Positions 1-8,247 of a stretch of DNA of 54,501 nucleotides are shown in pieces. The notes under the pieces are model-generated. The model saw only the letters and a program-made list of their open reading frames with translations. It did no database searches and was not told the DNA's origin. A program made the translations under genes and the position numbers. Numbering within the stretch: position 1 is the first letter of the stretch; each line of letters begins with the position of its first letter. Origin of the DNA: Clostridia bacterium BRH_c25 (lineage in GTDB: Bacteria > Bacillota_A > Clostridia > Lutisporales > Lutisporaceae); contig LOES01000037.1 in assembly GCA_001515955.1 (NCBI GenBank), positions 1-54,501 on the forward strand. Reading direction: 5' to 3'.

Positions 1-104
1 GCGTTAGACTTTTCTTTGGCGTAGTTCCTTAGTACCATCAAGATTTGTATATTATTCCGTGCTATACATGGCTGCTCGATTGCCGCTACTTTGTCATTTG
101 CCTC

Positions 105-141
105 TGCAGCACCCCATCGAGTAATTCAATGAGGTGCTGCA
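105..141 (+). terminator. hairpin downstream of panB
   Basis: A 9-bp perfect inverted repeat (TGCAGCACC at 105-113, GGTGCTGCA at 133-141) is followed on the plus strand by TTTTATAT. The T-run is on the plus side, so it fits a terminator for a plus-strand gene lying left of the window better than one for the panB operon, although the stem could serve both. Nothing else is recognisable in 1-152. Confidence 0.5.
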
Positions 142-152
142 TTTTATATCAA

Positions 153-1004
153 TTATTCAAATTCTTTAAACATCTTTTCAAAGTCCTCAATACTGTCCTT
201 AACATGATATACATGCTTATCCTCAGGGAATCTTTCATTCTTTACATCATCCACATATTCTTTAAATGCATTTGTAATTACTTCTGCAACATTGGCATAT
301 TTCTTAACAAATTTCGGTGTAAAGGCCTGGAACATGCCCAGCATATCGCCGCAAATAATCAATTGCCCGTCACAGGGAAGCCCTGCACCGATAGAATATA
401 CGGGAATACTTAATTTATTACTGATAAACCCTGTTAACTCCGGTGGTACAGCTTCTAATAATAATGCTCCCGCCCCTGCTTCCTGGATCTGAATAGCATC
501 TGCAATCAGTTCTCTGGCACTTGCAACGTCTCTTCCCTGTGCCTTAAATCCACCCTGCTGCCCTGAGCTCTGGGGTGTTAAGCCTATATGCCCGAATACA
601 ACTATTCCGGCATCGCTTATTGCCTTAATCCTGCTGAGTACTCTTCTGCCACCTTCCAGCTTTATTGCGTCCATATCTGCCTCTTTTAAAAAGCGGCAGG
701 CATTCACTACTGCATCTTCATCAGATACCTGATATGAACCGAAGGGCATATCACCTATGGTAAATGTATTTGGTGCACCTCTCCTTACTGCCTGACAGTG
801 TGAAATACAATCCTCCATTGTTACCGGAACAGTTCCCTGATAGCCCAATACTACCATTCCCAAGGAATCTCCAACAAGGATCATATCCAGGCCCGCTTGC
901 TCCGCAAACGAAGCCATGGGAAAATCATATGCTGTAATCCAGGATGCTTTCTCGCTCTTTTTTTTCATTTCTACCAAATCAAGAATTGTCTTTTTCTTTG
1001 CCAT
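153..1004 (-). CDS. panB: PanB-type ketopantoate hydroxymethyltransferase
   Basis: A 283-residue protein of the 3-methyl-2-oxobutanoate hydroxymethyltransferase family (PEP mutase/isocitrate lyase-type TIM barrel), of normal family length. The family moves a hydroxymethyl group from 5,10-methylene-tetrahydrofolate to a 2-keto acid. Expected active-site elements are present: GDSLGMVVLG (Asp), GDMPFGSY (Asp), IKLEGG (Lys/Glu), GHIGLTPQS, and the catalytic Glu in LEAVPPE. Start is set by an AGGAGAG site. It is the last gene of an operon, 11 bp after the BCCT gene, and there is no panC or panD nearby, which argues against a purely biosynthetic role. It could work on another keto acid or in the retro direction, feeding C1 units to folate. 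Family call is firm; physiological role is inferred. Confidence 0.85.
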   Translation of the reverse strand: MAKKKTILDLVEMKKKSEKASWITAYDFPMASFAEQAGLDMILVGDSLGMVVLGYQGTVPVTMEDCISHCQAVRRGAPNTFTIGDMPFGSYQVSDEDAVVNACRFLKEADMDAIKLEGGRRVLSRIKAISDAGIVVFGHIGLTPQSSGQQGGFKAQGRDVASARELIADAIQIQEAGAGALLLEAVPPELTGFISNKLSIPVYSIGAGLPCDGQLIICGDMLGMFQAFTPKFVKKYANVAEVITNAFKEYVDDVKNERFPEDKHVYHVKDSIEDFEKMFKEFE

Positions 1005-1015
1005 TTTGCTCTCTC

Positions 1016-2578
1016 CTATTTTCTAATATTATTTATCCATGCTTTATCCTGATTCATCATTTTTATTGCAGCATAAACTGTTATGAATTGAACAAACATG
1101 ATCGGGAAGCCCATGAGGCCTGAAACAACCTCCAGTGGAGCCAATCCCCCTATTCTCATAAGTAACAATGCAATAGCTGAAATCATAATGGCTGTAATAA
1201 GACGTACTTTTTGAGAAGGTTCGGATTTGCTCATGTCATCGGTACTTGCATAAGCTGCAATAGAATATGTCGTAGAATCAAGAGTTGTAATCAAGAAAAT
1301 CATTGTCAGTATGGTAAATATCGCCATGACAACATTAGGAATCGGCAGCGAGGCAAGGACTTCACCAATGGCGACCATTGATCCTCCGCCATTTTTCACA
1401 ATATCAATTACAGGAACAGCACCGCTTAAATATTGATGCATGCTGAGTCCTCCAAGAATACCTGTTGCCAGCCATGAAATCATCAATGGTGCAAAGAAAT
1501 AGGTCAGTATCATCTCTTTTATTGTTCTGCCCTTTGAAACTGTAGCTGCAAAGACACTGTGCAGCAGAGCCCATGTAGCGCAATAAGCAAACCAGAATAC
1601 CGTATATCTCTGAACTCCGTCTGCCGCTCCTGTTCTTAAAGAGTCACTATAAAATGAGATGTCTATGTAATTTTTAAAAAGGAATCCCAGACTGTCTGTG
1701 AAGTGGTTAAGTATGAATACCGATGGTCCTATCAGCATAATAAGTATGGCAAATGCACCTGCAAGATACATATTGAACACACTCAGATTTTTTATGCCTT
1801 TCTCTATACCCAGGTATGCACTGGCTGTAAAGCATATTATCCAGATGATAGTTATTATTAAAGTTAAAGTAAAGTTAACCTGCAAACCGAACATTTTAGA
1901 TAAAAGCGTTGTAACAATCGGTGTCCCCAGACCCAGAGTAACGGATGCACCTGCTACTATACTGACAAGGAATAGAATATCCAGGAACTTTCCACCCAAA
2001 CCATCGGTAAATTTATCTCCGAAAATACAACGGCATGCCTCAGATATTCTTAGCAGCGGCCTCTTTCGGACATGGAGTACATAGCCCATAGCCGGTGCCG
2101 ACATTACGAAAATTGCAAAGGTCTGCAGGCTCCAAAGAAACATACCGTAAGGATTTCCCCACATCAGTGCTTCTTTTGACAGGGGTTCAAGACCGAAGGG
2201 CGGATCTATGGCAACAGAAGCCCACTGCATCATTCCTGTACGCATAATGGTTGACCCAAGCCCCATTGCTATAAGGATAGAGGCATACTGGAACAAGCTG
2301 AATTGAGGTTTGTCATCCGGGTTGCCCAATACAACCTTTCCGTATTTGGAGTATGCAATAAAGAACCCTGCTCCGACAAGAATAATCGAGTACCAGATAT
2401 ACAGCCATCCGAAATTATCGACTATAACATCAAAAATACTATTGAGAAACGCTATTGATGAAGTCTCATTCATTGCAAAAGGTATACTGAAAGCAACAAG
2501 AACAATCAAAGATGGTATTAATATCTTATAGTCTATTAGAGTATTTTTTACTGAGTCATCCTTATTCAGTTTAAGCAT
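1016..2578 (-). CDS. BCCT family transporter
   Basis: A 520-residue membrane protein with about 12 hydrophobic segments, matching the betaine/carnitine/choline transporter family in length and layout (DYKILIPSL at the N-terminus, SVFAATVSKGRTIKEM after TM8). BCCT proteins take up or exchange quaternary ammonium and related zwitterionic solutes. The usual substrate-site motifs are altered: the glycine stretch reads GLGSTIMRTGMMQWA, and the aromatic YWAWW-type motif is replaced by VFWFAYCATWALL, keeping only some aromatics. The ligand may therefore differ from glycine betaine. The gene lies between the M24 gene (25 bp upstream) and panB, so it is probably the uptake system of this operon. Start is preceded by GGGGG. 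Confidence 0.88.
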   Translation of the reverse strand: MLKLNKDDSVKNTLIDYKILIPSLIVLVAFSIPFAMNETSSIAFLNSIFDVIVDNFGWLYIWYSIILVGAGFFIAYSKYGKVVLGNPDDKPQFSLFQYASILIAMGLGSTIMRTGMMQWASVAIDPPFGLEPLSKEALMWGNPYGMFLWSLQTFAIFVMSAPAMGYVLHVRKRPLLRISEACRCIFGDKFTDGLGGKFLDILFLVSIVAGASVTLGLGTPIVTTLLSKMFGLQVNFTLTLIITIIWIICFTASAYLGIEKGIKNLSVFNMYLAGAFAILIMLIGPSVFILNHFTDSLGFLFKNYIDISFYSDSLRTGAADGVQRYTVFWFAYCATWALLHSVFAATVSKGRTIKEMILTYFFAPLMISWLATGILGGLSMHQYLSGAVPVIDIVKNGGGSMVAIGEVLASLPIPNVVMAIFTILTMIFLITTLDSTTYSIAAYASTDDMSKSEPSQKVRLITAIMISAIALLLMRIGGLAPLEVVSGLMGFPIMFVQFITVYAAIKMMNQDKAWINNIRK

Positions 2579-2603
2579 TATTAATCCCCCTTTTTATTTT
2601 TTT

Positions 2604-3791
2604 CTACTTCGCCTTTGGCTCCATAGGAAAATCTATCAATACTTCACCGCGGTCCTTTCCGACAACAGAAGCATTTGTCACCAGATAATCACCTTTTCCA
2701 CTGCCGACCAGCCATGACAGGATATGGAACACCATACCTTCTTTGAGTACAAGATCACTGTAACGCCGCAGGCCGACCACCATGCTCCCGCCGACCCATC
2801 CGGGAGGGAATCCGATACCGACCATATAGCCGCAGTGATGGCGCGTATAATGTGAGAGTCCTGCCGCATCCACTACCTTCTGCCACTCTTCATATACATC
2901 GGCGGCTCTGTTGCCCTCTTTGAGGCTGCCGATCACCGAGTTAAAGGCGTCAATACATACCTTTGAAATCTCCATAGTACCTTTTGGCATATCTCCCAGG
3001 AAGAACATTCTGCCCATGGGAGCATGATAATGCTTGGCAGCTCCGCTCATCTCAATAAACAAGCGGTCTCCTTTTTCAAGCTTTCTGTCACTCCAGGTTA
3101 CATGCTCCATTCCCAGAGTTGGAGTGGAGCGGACAAAGGGCTGGAATCCCGGAGGGTCTCCCCCCGCAAGGCACATGGCCTTGTATATTTCAGCTGCAAT
3201 TTCATTTTCTCTTACACCTGCATCAAATGTGTTTGCAGCAGCTTCCATCATCTTTGTGGAAACCTTTGCAGCCTTCCTGACATACTCCATTTCAAAGGGA
3301 GACTTTACCGTTCTCAGCTTGTCTATCTCATCTGAAAAATCGTTCCATACAGCCTTATCAAGCCCGGAATAGATTCTCTGACTGTTTTCAAGAGGAGCAA
3401 ACATAGTTCGCTTCTCCATTCCCAGGCGGCCCTTATCCAGCCCCATCTCCTTGATTTCACGGACGACATGGTCTGCAGCGTTTTCATGATCCAAATATCC
3501 CACGAACTTGGCATTCTTCAGCATCGCTCCGACTGATACACTTTCCATCTGACGTATTACCAGACGCATTTCCTGTTCCTTCGGGACTACCAGTATGTGC
3601 GGAGCAAAGTAGCCGAAATGGTCAAGTCCGGTAAGGTAATAGATGTTTTCAGGGCTGGTTATAATGCAAGCATCCAGGCTGTTTTTCTCCATTGCTTTAC
3701 GAACATTCTCTACTCTTATACTTAGTTCACTAATTGGGAAAGGATTAACTCCACTCATTGGAAATGAATCAGGCTCGTAATCATTACTCAT
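2604..3791 (-). CDS. M24-family creatinase/ectoine-hydrolase-like enzyme
   Basis: A 395-residue protein with an N-terminal creatinase-type domain (about 1-165, with SPENIYYLTG at 46-55) and a pita-bread M24 domain (about 166-395). The five metal ligands of true M24 aminopeptidases are not retained: the Asp-Asp region reads EMSGAAKHYHAPMGR (E247, H256), and the last Glu position reads VTNASVV. Loss of metal ligands is typical of creatinase and ectoine hydrolase (DoeA), and HHCGYMVGIGFPPGW (318-332) resembles the GYxIGxGYPP segment of DoeA-type proteins. A C-N hydrolase on a cyclic amidine or guanidino compound is a better guess than a peptidase. The ATG at 3791 is preferred over the 36-nt longer frame because AGGAGG lies just upstream. 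Confidence 0.75.
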   Translation of the reverse strand: MSNDYEPDSFPMSGVNPFPISELSIRVENVRKAMEKNSLDACIITSPENIYYLTGLDHFGYFAPHILVVPKEQEMRLVIRQMESVSVGAMLKNAKFVGYLDHENAADHVVREIKEMGLDKGRLGMEKRTMFAPLENSQRIYSGLDKAVWNDFSDEIDKLRTVKSPFEMEYVRKAAKVSTKMMEAAANTFDAGVRENEIAAEIYKAMCLAGGDPPGFQPFVRSTPTLGMEHVTWSDRKLEKGDRLFIEMSGAAKHYHAPMGRMFFLGDMPKGTMEISKVCIDAFNSVIGSLKEGNRAADVYEEWQKVVDAAGLSHYTRHHCGYMVGIGFPPGWVGGSMVVGLRRYSDLVLKEGMVFHILSWLVGSGKGDYLVTNASVVGKDRGEVLIDFPMEPKAK

Positions 3792-3894
3792 TACTAATAA
3801 CACACCTCCTGTTTTGAATACCCTCACACAAGGTTATTTTTAATAGCTCTTAAATACACTCCCCCTTTTTAATATGAATTCCTGACTGTGTGAA

Positions 3895-5481
3895 TTATCC
3901 CAGGCACAACTCCTTTTCAACTCTTTTTGCAGACTTTGTTATGCATAATCCACCCAAGCCTGTGCATCTGAATTCTCTTGGCATTAATAGTCCGACATCC
4001 ATCATGGCCTTTATAGTTTCATCCAGTGGTATGAAGGGGTCAAAGCCATTCAGTACCATATTGGCAGAGAGAATTCCATTTACAGCTGCCATCGGGTTTC
4101 TGCCTACACAGGGTACATTCCCGACACCTGCTACAGGATCACATATAAGCCCGAGTATATTCTGTATTGCCAGGGAAGCAGCAGCAAATCCCTCTTCAAC
4201 ACTTCCACCCAGCAGCTGAACGATTCCTGCTGCCGACATACTGCCGGCGGCACCATTCTCCGCCTGACAGCCACATACCTCAGCTGCAAAAGTGGCTTGA
4301 TGGTCAATGAATACTCCAATAATTCCTGAAGCCAGCAGTGCTTTAGCCGTATCTTCATCTGATAGGCCCATCTGATCCCCAACAGCAACAATTGCACCCG
4401 GGAGAACCCCGCAAGAACCACCGGTGGGTGCTGCGACGACTTTTCCCCTGCAGATGTCATACTCCATGATACCGGTTGCCCATACCATCACCTTGTTCAA
4501 CATTCCCATATCTATCATTCTGGCATTCTCTTTTTTCATATTTCTGTCAATGGTCCCTGCTTTTGACGGCAAGAAGCCTCTCTTTTCAAAATTGCCTTCG
4601 ATTGCCTTCAATGCAGATTCTCTCATAACCCTTACAATGCGGGCCATCATTTCAACTATTTCATTCCTGCTTTTTCCACTGATTGCTTCTTCGTAATCAC
4701 ATGCCAGCTCCCAAAGAGTACTGTTTTTTGTTTTGTTATACTCCAACGCTTCTGCAGCATTCATGAAAGGTACTTTGTCTACTATTCTCTTTACTACGGG
4801 TAAAACAGGTTTTATGTGCTTTACGAGTATTACTCCCGGTAAATTCTTAAATTGTCCCAGAAGCTCATCAGATATTTCCGTATCTAATTTGATATCTATC
4901 AGGTACCTATTAATCTCTTGGCTTTTTTCTATTCTGGCTTCGAAATTTAAATTGGTCTTTCCAAGCAACATCTTTATTTCTTCCAAGGTTTCAGGCTCTT
5001 CTGTTATAACAAGGACATCAATACAATCACCTTTTAAGGATACTGGGAATGCACCATATTTCGTTATCTCAAACATTCCTCCACCGGTTGAAGCTGATTC
5101 TATACTTATTTTCCTGCCGCTTTTGCCTTTAAGGTTTATTCTGGCGAAATTGGGATGTATATCTCCTTCTATGCTTTCGATCTTAAAATCTACTTTTACG
5201 TTCTTTTCCTCTGCAGTTTTAAGAGACTGTTTAATTTTTTCATCAGATATGTCAATGCCTAATATGCCGCCCACAAACCCATAGTTGGAACCCTGAGCTA
5301 TATAGGTTGCAGCATATGATCCATTCCGGTCGAATTTGATTTCAATTTCTTCTACTTCGTCATCCAGCAGCATATTCGCTACTTTTCCTATACGTGCCGG
5401 CCCGGCGGTATGGGAGCTTGATGGTCCTATCATAATAGGGCCGAAAACCTCGTTGAAAATACTACATGGTTTTTTGTTCAC
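3895..5481 (-). CDS. single-chain Fe-S L-serine dehydratase with ACT-like domain
   Basis: A 528-residue protein fusing the beta and alpha parts of iron-sulfur L-serine ammonia-lyase (serine to pyruvate plus ammonia). Residues 1-140 form the beta domain with GPSSSHTAGP (19-28). Residues about 150-225 look like an ACT domain, as in the separate SdaAB subunit. The catalytic alpha part (about 245-528) carries APTGGSCGVLPG and candidate [4Fe-4S] ligands C405 (GCQAE), C447 (CDPVAG) and C458 (VPC). It is longer than E. coli SdaA (about 454), fitting the additional ACT region. A second, two-subunit enzyme is encoded at 13602-15278, so this copy probably serves the operon and may act on serine or another beta-hydroxy amino acid released by it. 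Confidence 0.88.
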   Translation of the reverse strand: MNKKPCSIFNEVFGPIMIGPSSSHTAGPARIGKVANMLLDDEVEEIEIKFDRNGSYAATYIAQGSNYGFVGGILGIDISDEKIKQSLKTAEEKNVKVDFKIESIEGDIHPNFARINLKGKSGRKISIESASTGGGMFEITKYGAFPVSLKGDCIDVLVITEEPETLEEIKMLLGKTNLNFEARIEKSQEINRYLIDIKLDTEISDELLGQFKNLPGVILVKHIKPVLPVVKRIVDKVPFMNAAEALEYNKTKNSTLWELACDYEEAISGKSRNEIVEMMARIVRVMRESALKAIEGNFEKRGFLPSKAGTIDRNMKKENARMIDMGMLNKVMVWATGIMEYDICRGKVVAAPTGGSCGVLPGAIVAVGDQMGLSDEDTAKALLASGIIGVFIDHQATFAAEVCGCQAENGAAGSMSAAGIVQLLGGSVEEGFAAASLAIQNILGLICDPVAGVGNVPCVGRNPMAAVNGILSANMVLNGFDPFIPLDETIKAMMDVGLLMPREFRCTGLGGLCITKSAKRVEKELCLG

Positions 5482-5526
5482 CTTATCCCACCCCTTATAT
5501 CAATTTTTTGTGAAATATCAGTGCCT

Positions 5527-6792
5527 TTACTGTTCGTATCCGCACCAGTCCAGTATGGTACATGCAATGATCTTGGTCGTCTCAATCAACTTTTCTACGT
5601 CCACATATTCATTTGCTTTATGGGCTGTCCCTCCGGGTCCCGGTCCAAATACTACCGCAGGTGTGTTCCCATATCTGATCAGGGCACCCGCATCGGTACC
5701 CCATGGGGTTCCAACTATATTGGGGTCATCATTTTTGACATACTTATAATTATCAGCTATTGTTTTTACCAAAGCATGTTCTTTATCAACACTGCCTGAA
5801 TTCAAGCAGAAGCCATACCATTCTATTTGCGGCATATGCTCTTTTAACCAACCGTCTTCCCTTGCAGCCCCATATACTGCATTTTCCAGTTCTCTCCGTG
5901 CTTCCGATATCTCCTCATCGGGAGAAAAGCTCATTCTTCCTTCTATAATTACTTCATCCGGCACGCTTGTGGGAAATATTCCGCCTTTTATTATTCCGAT
6001 ATTAACACTGAATGGAGCAGGATGATGCTTATACAGCTCATGCTTTATTTCTTTTATCCTTTTTGCCTCAAATTCATTAAGTTTTTGTACTATCATGCTT
6101 GCTTTGTTTATTGCATTTACGCCTAAATAGGAGGTTGCTCCATGGGCCGCCAAGCCCTTTATGATGATTCTGAACCACGTGACCCCCATTGAAACCGGGC
6201 ACAGCTGCATATCCGTCGGTTCGGGGACAATTGCTCCGTCGGCCTTGTAGCCTCTGCTGATTGCTGATAAGGTTCCTGCTCCTCCGGTTTCTTCCCCTAT
6301 CACACTTTCTATGATTACATCTCCATTAAGCTGTATCCCCGAATCCATGATTGCTTTTACCGCCATCACGTTGGCAATAATACCGCCCTTCATATCACAA
6401 GCCCCACGTCCGTATATTTTTCCATCTTCCAGTTTCCCGCTCCAGGGGCTGTCATTCCAGTCATTGTCTCCCCCAGGTACGACATCTATATGTCCATTTA
6501 AAAGGATAGACCTTCCACCGCCTTTTCCTTTTAATGTTCCTGCCACATTTGGGCTGCCCTTATAATCCTCCCTTGCTGCAAGAAAATCAGGGTTGATTTT
6601 CATATCCTCTGTTGACGGTTCCCACATATCCACATCAAAGGATAGCTTTTTAAGAATGCTTGAAAAATACATTTGTGCATCTTTTTCCTCTCCCAATACA
6701 CTTGGGTATCTTATGATTTCCTGCGTGTTTACAATAATTTCGTTTCTGTTCTTTTCTATCATTTTTAACACTTTATATTTTGCGTTATCCAT
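5527..6792 (-). CDS. M20-family amidohydrolase (ArgE/DapE/ACY1 type)
   Basis: A 421-residue zinc hydrolase of the M20 deacylase/dipeptidase family. Metal-site residues are all visible: HIDVV (H101, D103), GRGACDMKGG (D133), the catalytic Glu pair in GEETGG (E167/E168), the IVPEPTD Glu (E191) and a C-terminal GTAHKANEYV (H391). H217 in AAHGATS matches the dimerisation-domain His. The family removes acyl groups from N-acyl amino acids or splits dipeptides. Following an M24 hydrolase, the arrangement recalls ectoine breakdown, where DoeA opens the ring and DoeB deacetylates the product, though no other doe gene is here. The ATG at 6792 is preferred over the longer frame because AAGGAG lies 8 nt upstream. 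Confidence 0.85.
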   Translation of the reverse strand: MDNAKYKVLKMIEKNRNEIIVNTQEIIRYPSVLGEEKDAQMYFSSILKKLSFDVDMWEPSTEDMKINPDFLAAREDYKGSPNVAGTLKGKGGGRSILLNGHIDVVPGGDNDWNDSPWSGKLEDGKIYGRGACDMKGGIIANVMAVKAIMDSGIQLNGDVIIESVIGEETGGAGTLSAISRGYKADGAIVPEPTDMQLCPVSMGVTWFRIIIKGLAAHGATSYLGVNAINKASMIVQKLNEFEAKRIKEIKHELYKHHPAPFSVNIGIIKGGIFPTSVPDEVIIEGRMSFSPDEEISEARRELENAVYGAAREDGWLKEHMPQIEWYGFCLNSGSVDKEHALVKTIADNYKYVKNDDPNIVGTPWGTDAGALIRYGNTPAVVFGPGPGGTAHKANEYVDVEKLIETTKIIACTILDWCGYEQ

Positions 6793-6915
6793 GTCATTCA
6801 CTCCTTTTTTAATACTTGCTGCAGTCAACTTTATCATGCAGCCCTTTGGCCTTGCAACAAATTATTAAAGCAAAATTAAAGAGTTGATGAAATAACTCGA
6901 ACAAGTATTTAAAAG

Positions 6916-7854
6916 CTATGGTCTTGGAATTGAAAGGTCTTCTCTATAGTTGTTGAATACTGGTTGATATGGACTTCTGTCACACCACTCTTTTGCAATT
7001 GCTGCGAATCTCACTTTTTCTTTCACCAGGAAGTTAAGGTAGCTTGGATCTCTCCAGGAATTATATAATTCACTCTCACTCTTTCCAGGCTCAAACTTGA
7101 AGTAAACCGGGCCACATATTCTGGCAATCTCATCCGCTTCTATATTTCTTTGGTGGCCTCCCATGGAGTCAACTATACTCATATAAACATCCATTGGCAT
7201 ATCTACTACGCTTCTGATTGAAGCAAGCATTGCAAGGGATAAATCGGCCAGAGGGTTAAAGCTGTCTGCCCCCAGGTCTGACAGCAGTTTTGCCCCAACT
7301 GCATTAGCATGGCCGGCAAAAACTGACACCTTGAACTTAACCTCCTTAGGAATCACACCCTCTTTTCTCATTTGATCCACCAGATACAATAATCCCTCAT
7401 CACAAATCAAGAATCCTCTGATTCCTGCTTCTATACACCGGTCCAGCTCTTTAAGCCACATATATAAATTGTCCTGCCCTCTTATTCTCATTCCGGATAC
7501 ATATCCTTCAGACGTAGTATATTGCCTTCCCAGGTCCCACCCTCTGCTTGGCACCGGATTAAGCATTACTTCTATCTTGTTTTCCGCACCTATCTGAGCA
7601 TAATATTTTAGTTCCTCAAACTCCAAGAAAGCTGATCCACCAACAGTACCAATGATCCTGTGGATTGGCAGCTTCTTTTTTTCAGATTCTTTTATTAATA
7701 CTTCAAAGTTTTCTGCATTTTCTATTCCCGCAATCTCCATCCTGTAGTGTGCACCGCCCTCAAAGGTTACCTTGGAAGAAGGCAAATCGTGTCTGTCTTT
7801 TAACGGGAAATTTGTTTTCTCCGTTATGAATTTTTCAATATTCTGTATTGACAT
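6916..7854 (-). CDS. putative TIM-barrel protein resembling peptidase U32
   Basis: A 312-residue soluble protein, first gene of the operon. The pattern of short strands ending in Gly or Asp (RGFLICDEGLL, KFKVSVFAGHANAVGAKLLSDLGADSFNPLADLSLAML) suggests a TIM barrel of the type found in U32-family proteins. That assignment is by eye and weak. No Cys-rich Fe-S motif of U32 hydroxylases is visible. It could be a lyase, isomerase or aldolase acting on the imported compound. It is separated from the M20 gene by about 120 bp and preceded by a GGGGG ribosome site. The long intergenic region upstream carries IclR-type palindromes. Function unknown. Confidence 0.5.
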   Translation of the reverse strand: MSIQNIEKFITEKTNFPLKDRHDLPSSKVTFEGGAHYRMEIAGIENAENFEVLIKESEKKKLPIHRIIGTVGGSAFLEFEELKYYAQIGAENKIEVMLNPVPSRGWDLGRQYTTSEGYVSGMRIRGQDNLYMWLKELDRCIEAGIRGFLICDEGLLYLVDQMRKEGVIPKEVKFKVSVFAGHANAVGAKLLSDLGADSFNPLADLSLAMLASIRSVVDMPMDVYMSIVDSMGGHQRNIEADEIARICGPVYFKFEPGKSESELYNSWRDPSYLNFLVKEKVRFAAIAKEWCDRSPYQPVFNNYREDLSIPRP

Positions 7855-7980
7855 ATAAAAACCCCCATTTTTTAGTATTTAATACTTATATGTAAAACCT
7901 TAAGCTTTGCCAAGAGTTTAGAATGGCTAGAACAAATTTACCCCCTTTCGAATGTAATCGCTCCACAACCTTCCAACAAC

Positions 7981-8009
7981 ATTTTATAATATTCTGAAAA
8001 AAAAGGCAA
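7981..8009 (-). promoter_or_regulatory. candidate promoter of the U32-to-panB operon
   Basis: On the minus strand TTGCCT (8004-8009) and TAAAAT (7981-7986) are separated by 17 nt, giving a start about 120 nt before the first gene. A second candidate, TTGGCT (8151-8156) and TAGAAT (8127-8132) with an 18-nt spacer, lies between and partly inside the palindromes at 8116-8134 and 8157-8172. I cannot tell which is used. Otherwise 7855-8180 is AT-rich and without an ORF. Confidence 0.4.
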
Positions 8010-8115
8010 TATATTTTTCTATATTTAGCAACTACTTTCTATATATTAGATTTTATTAGTTTCATTCTTGGTTATAATGCAAATTCTCTTTAAATCCTTA
8101 CTGTGATCACACCAC

Positions 8116-8134
8116 AATAGAATATGATTCTATT
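8116..8134. promoter_or_regulatory. IclR-type operator palindrome 1
   Basis: A perfect dyad, AATAGAAT-ATG-ATTCTATT. The same half-site recurs at 8157-8172, 8231-8247 and 9069-9083, and all four surround the operon and the iclR gene. Binding by the neighbouring IclR protein is inferred. Confidence 0.55.
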
Positions 8135-8156
8135 TCGCTCTGCCAGATTCAGCCAA

Positions 8157-8172
8157 ATAGAACATTGTCTAT
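8157..8172. promoter_or_regulatory. IclR-type operator palindrome 2
   Basis: ATAGA-ACATTG-TCTAT, sharing the AATAGAA half-site with the palindrome centred about 40 bp away, roughly four helical turns. It abuts the -35 of the upstream candidate promoter. Confidence 0.45.
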
Positions 8173-8181
8173 TCAATGGAA

Positions 8182-8213
8182 CAAAAAACAGATTAAGCTT
8201 AACTTAATCTGTT
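8182..8213 (-). terminator. rho-independent terminator of iclR
   Basis: Read on the minus strand: an 11-bp perfect stem (AACAGATTAAG / CTTAATCTGTT, 8187-8197 with 8203-8213) and a 5-nt loop, followed by TTTTTTG. It lies 31 bp after the iclR stop codon. Confidence 0.8.
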
Positions 8214-8230
8214 CAGTAATATTCATCATT

Positions 8231-8247
8231 ATAGAATTTTGTTCTAT
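8231..8247. promoter_or_regulatory. IclR-type palindrome 3 at the iclR 3' end
   Basis: ATAGAA-TTTTG-TTCTAT overlaps the last codons and stop of iclR. It has the same half-site as the promoter-proximal palindromes and may be an auxiliary site. Confidence 0.35.

Noticed and set aside
45..492. Plus-strand open frames over the left end
   Set aside because: They are antisense to panB and low in complexity; no ribosome site or recognisable domain.
153..7854. Region A as a complete ectoine degradation (doe/eut) cluster
   Set aside because: No aminotransferase, aspartate-semialdehyde dehydrogenase or DoeX-type regulator; the transporter is BCCT rather than the usual TRAP or ABC.
8102..8111. TGTGATCACA as a CRP site
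   Set aside because: It lacks the 6-bp spacer of the CRP consensus, and clostridia seldom use CRP-cAMP control; probably chance.
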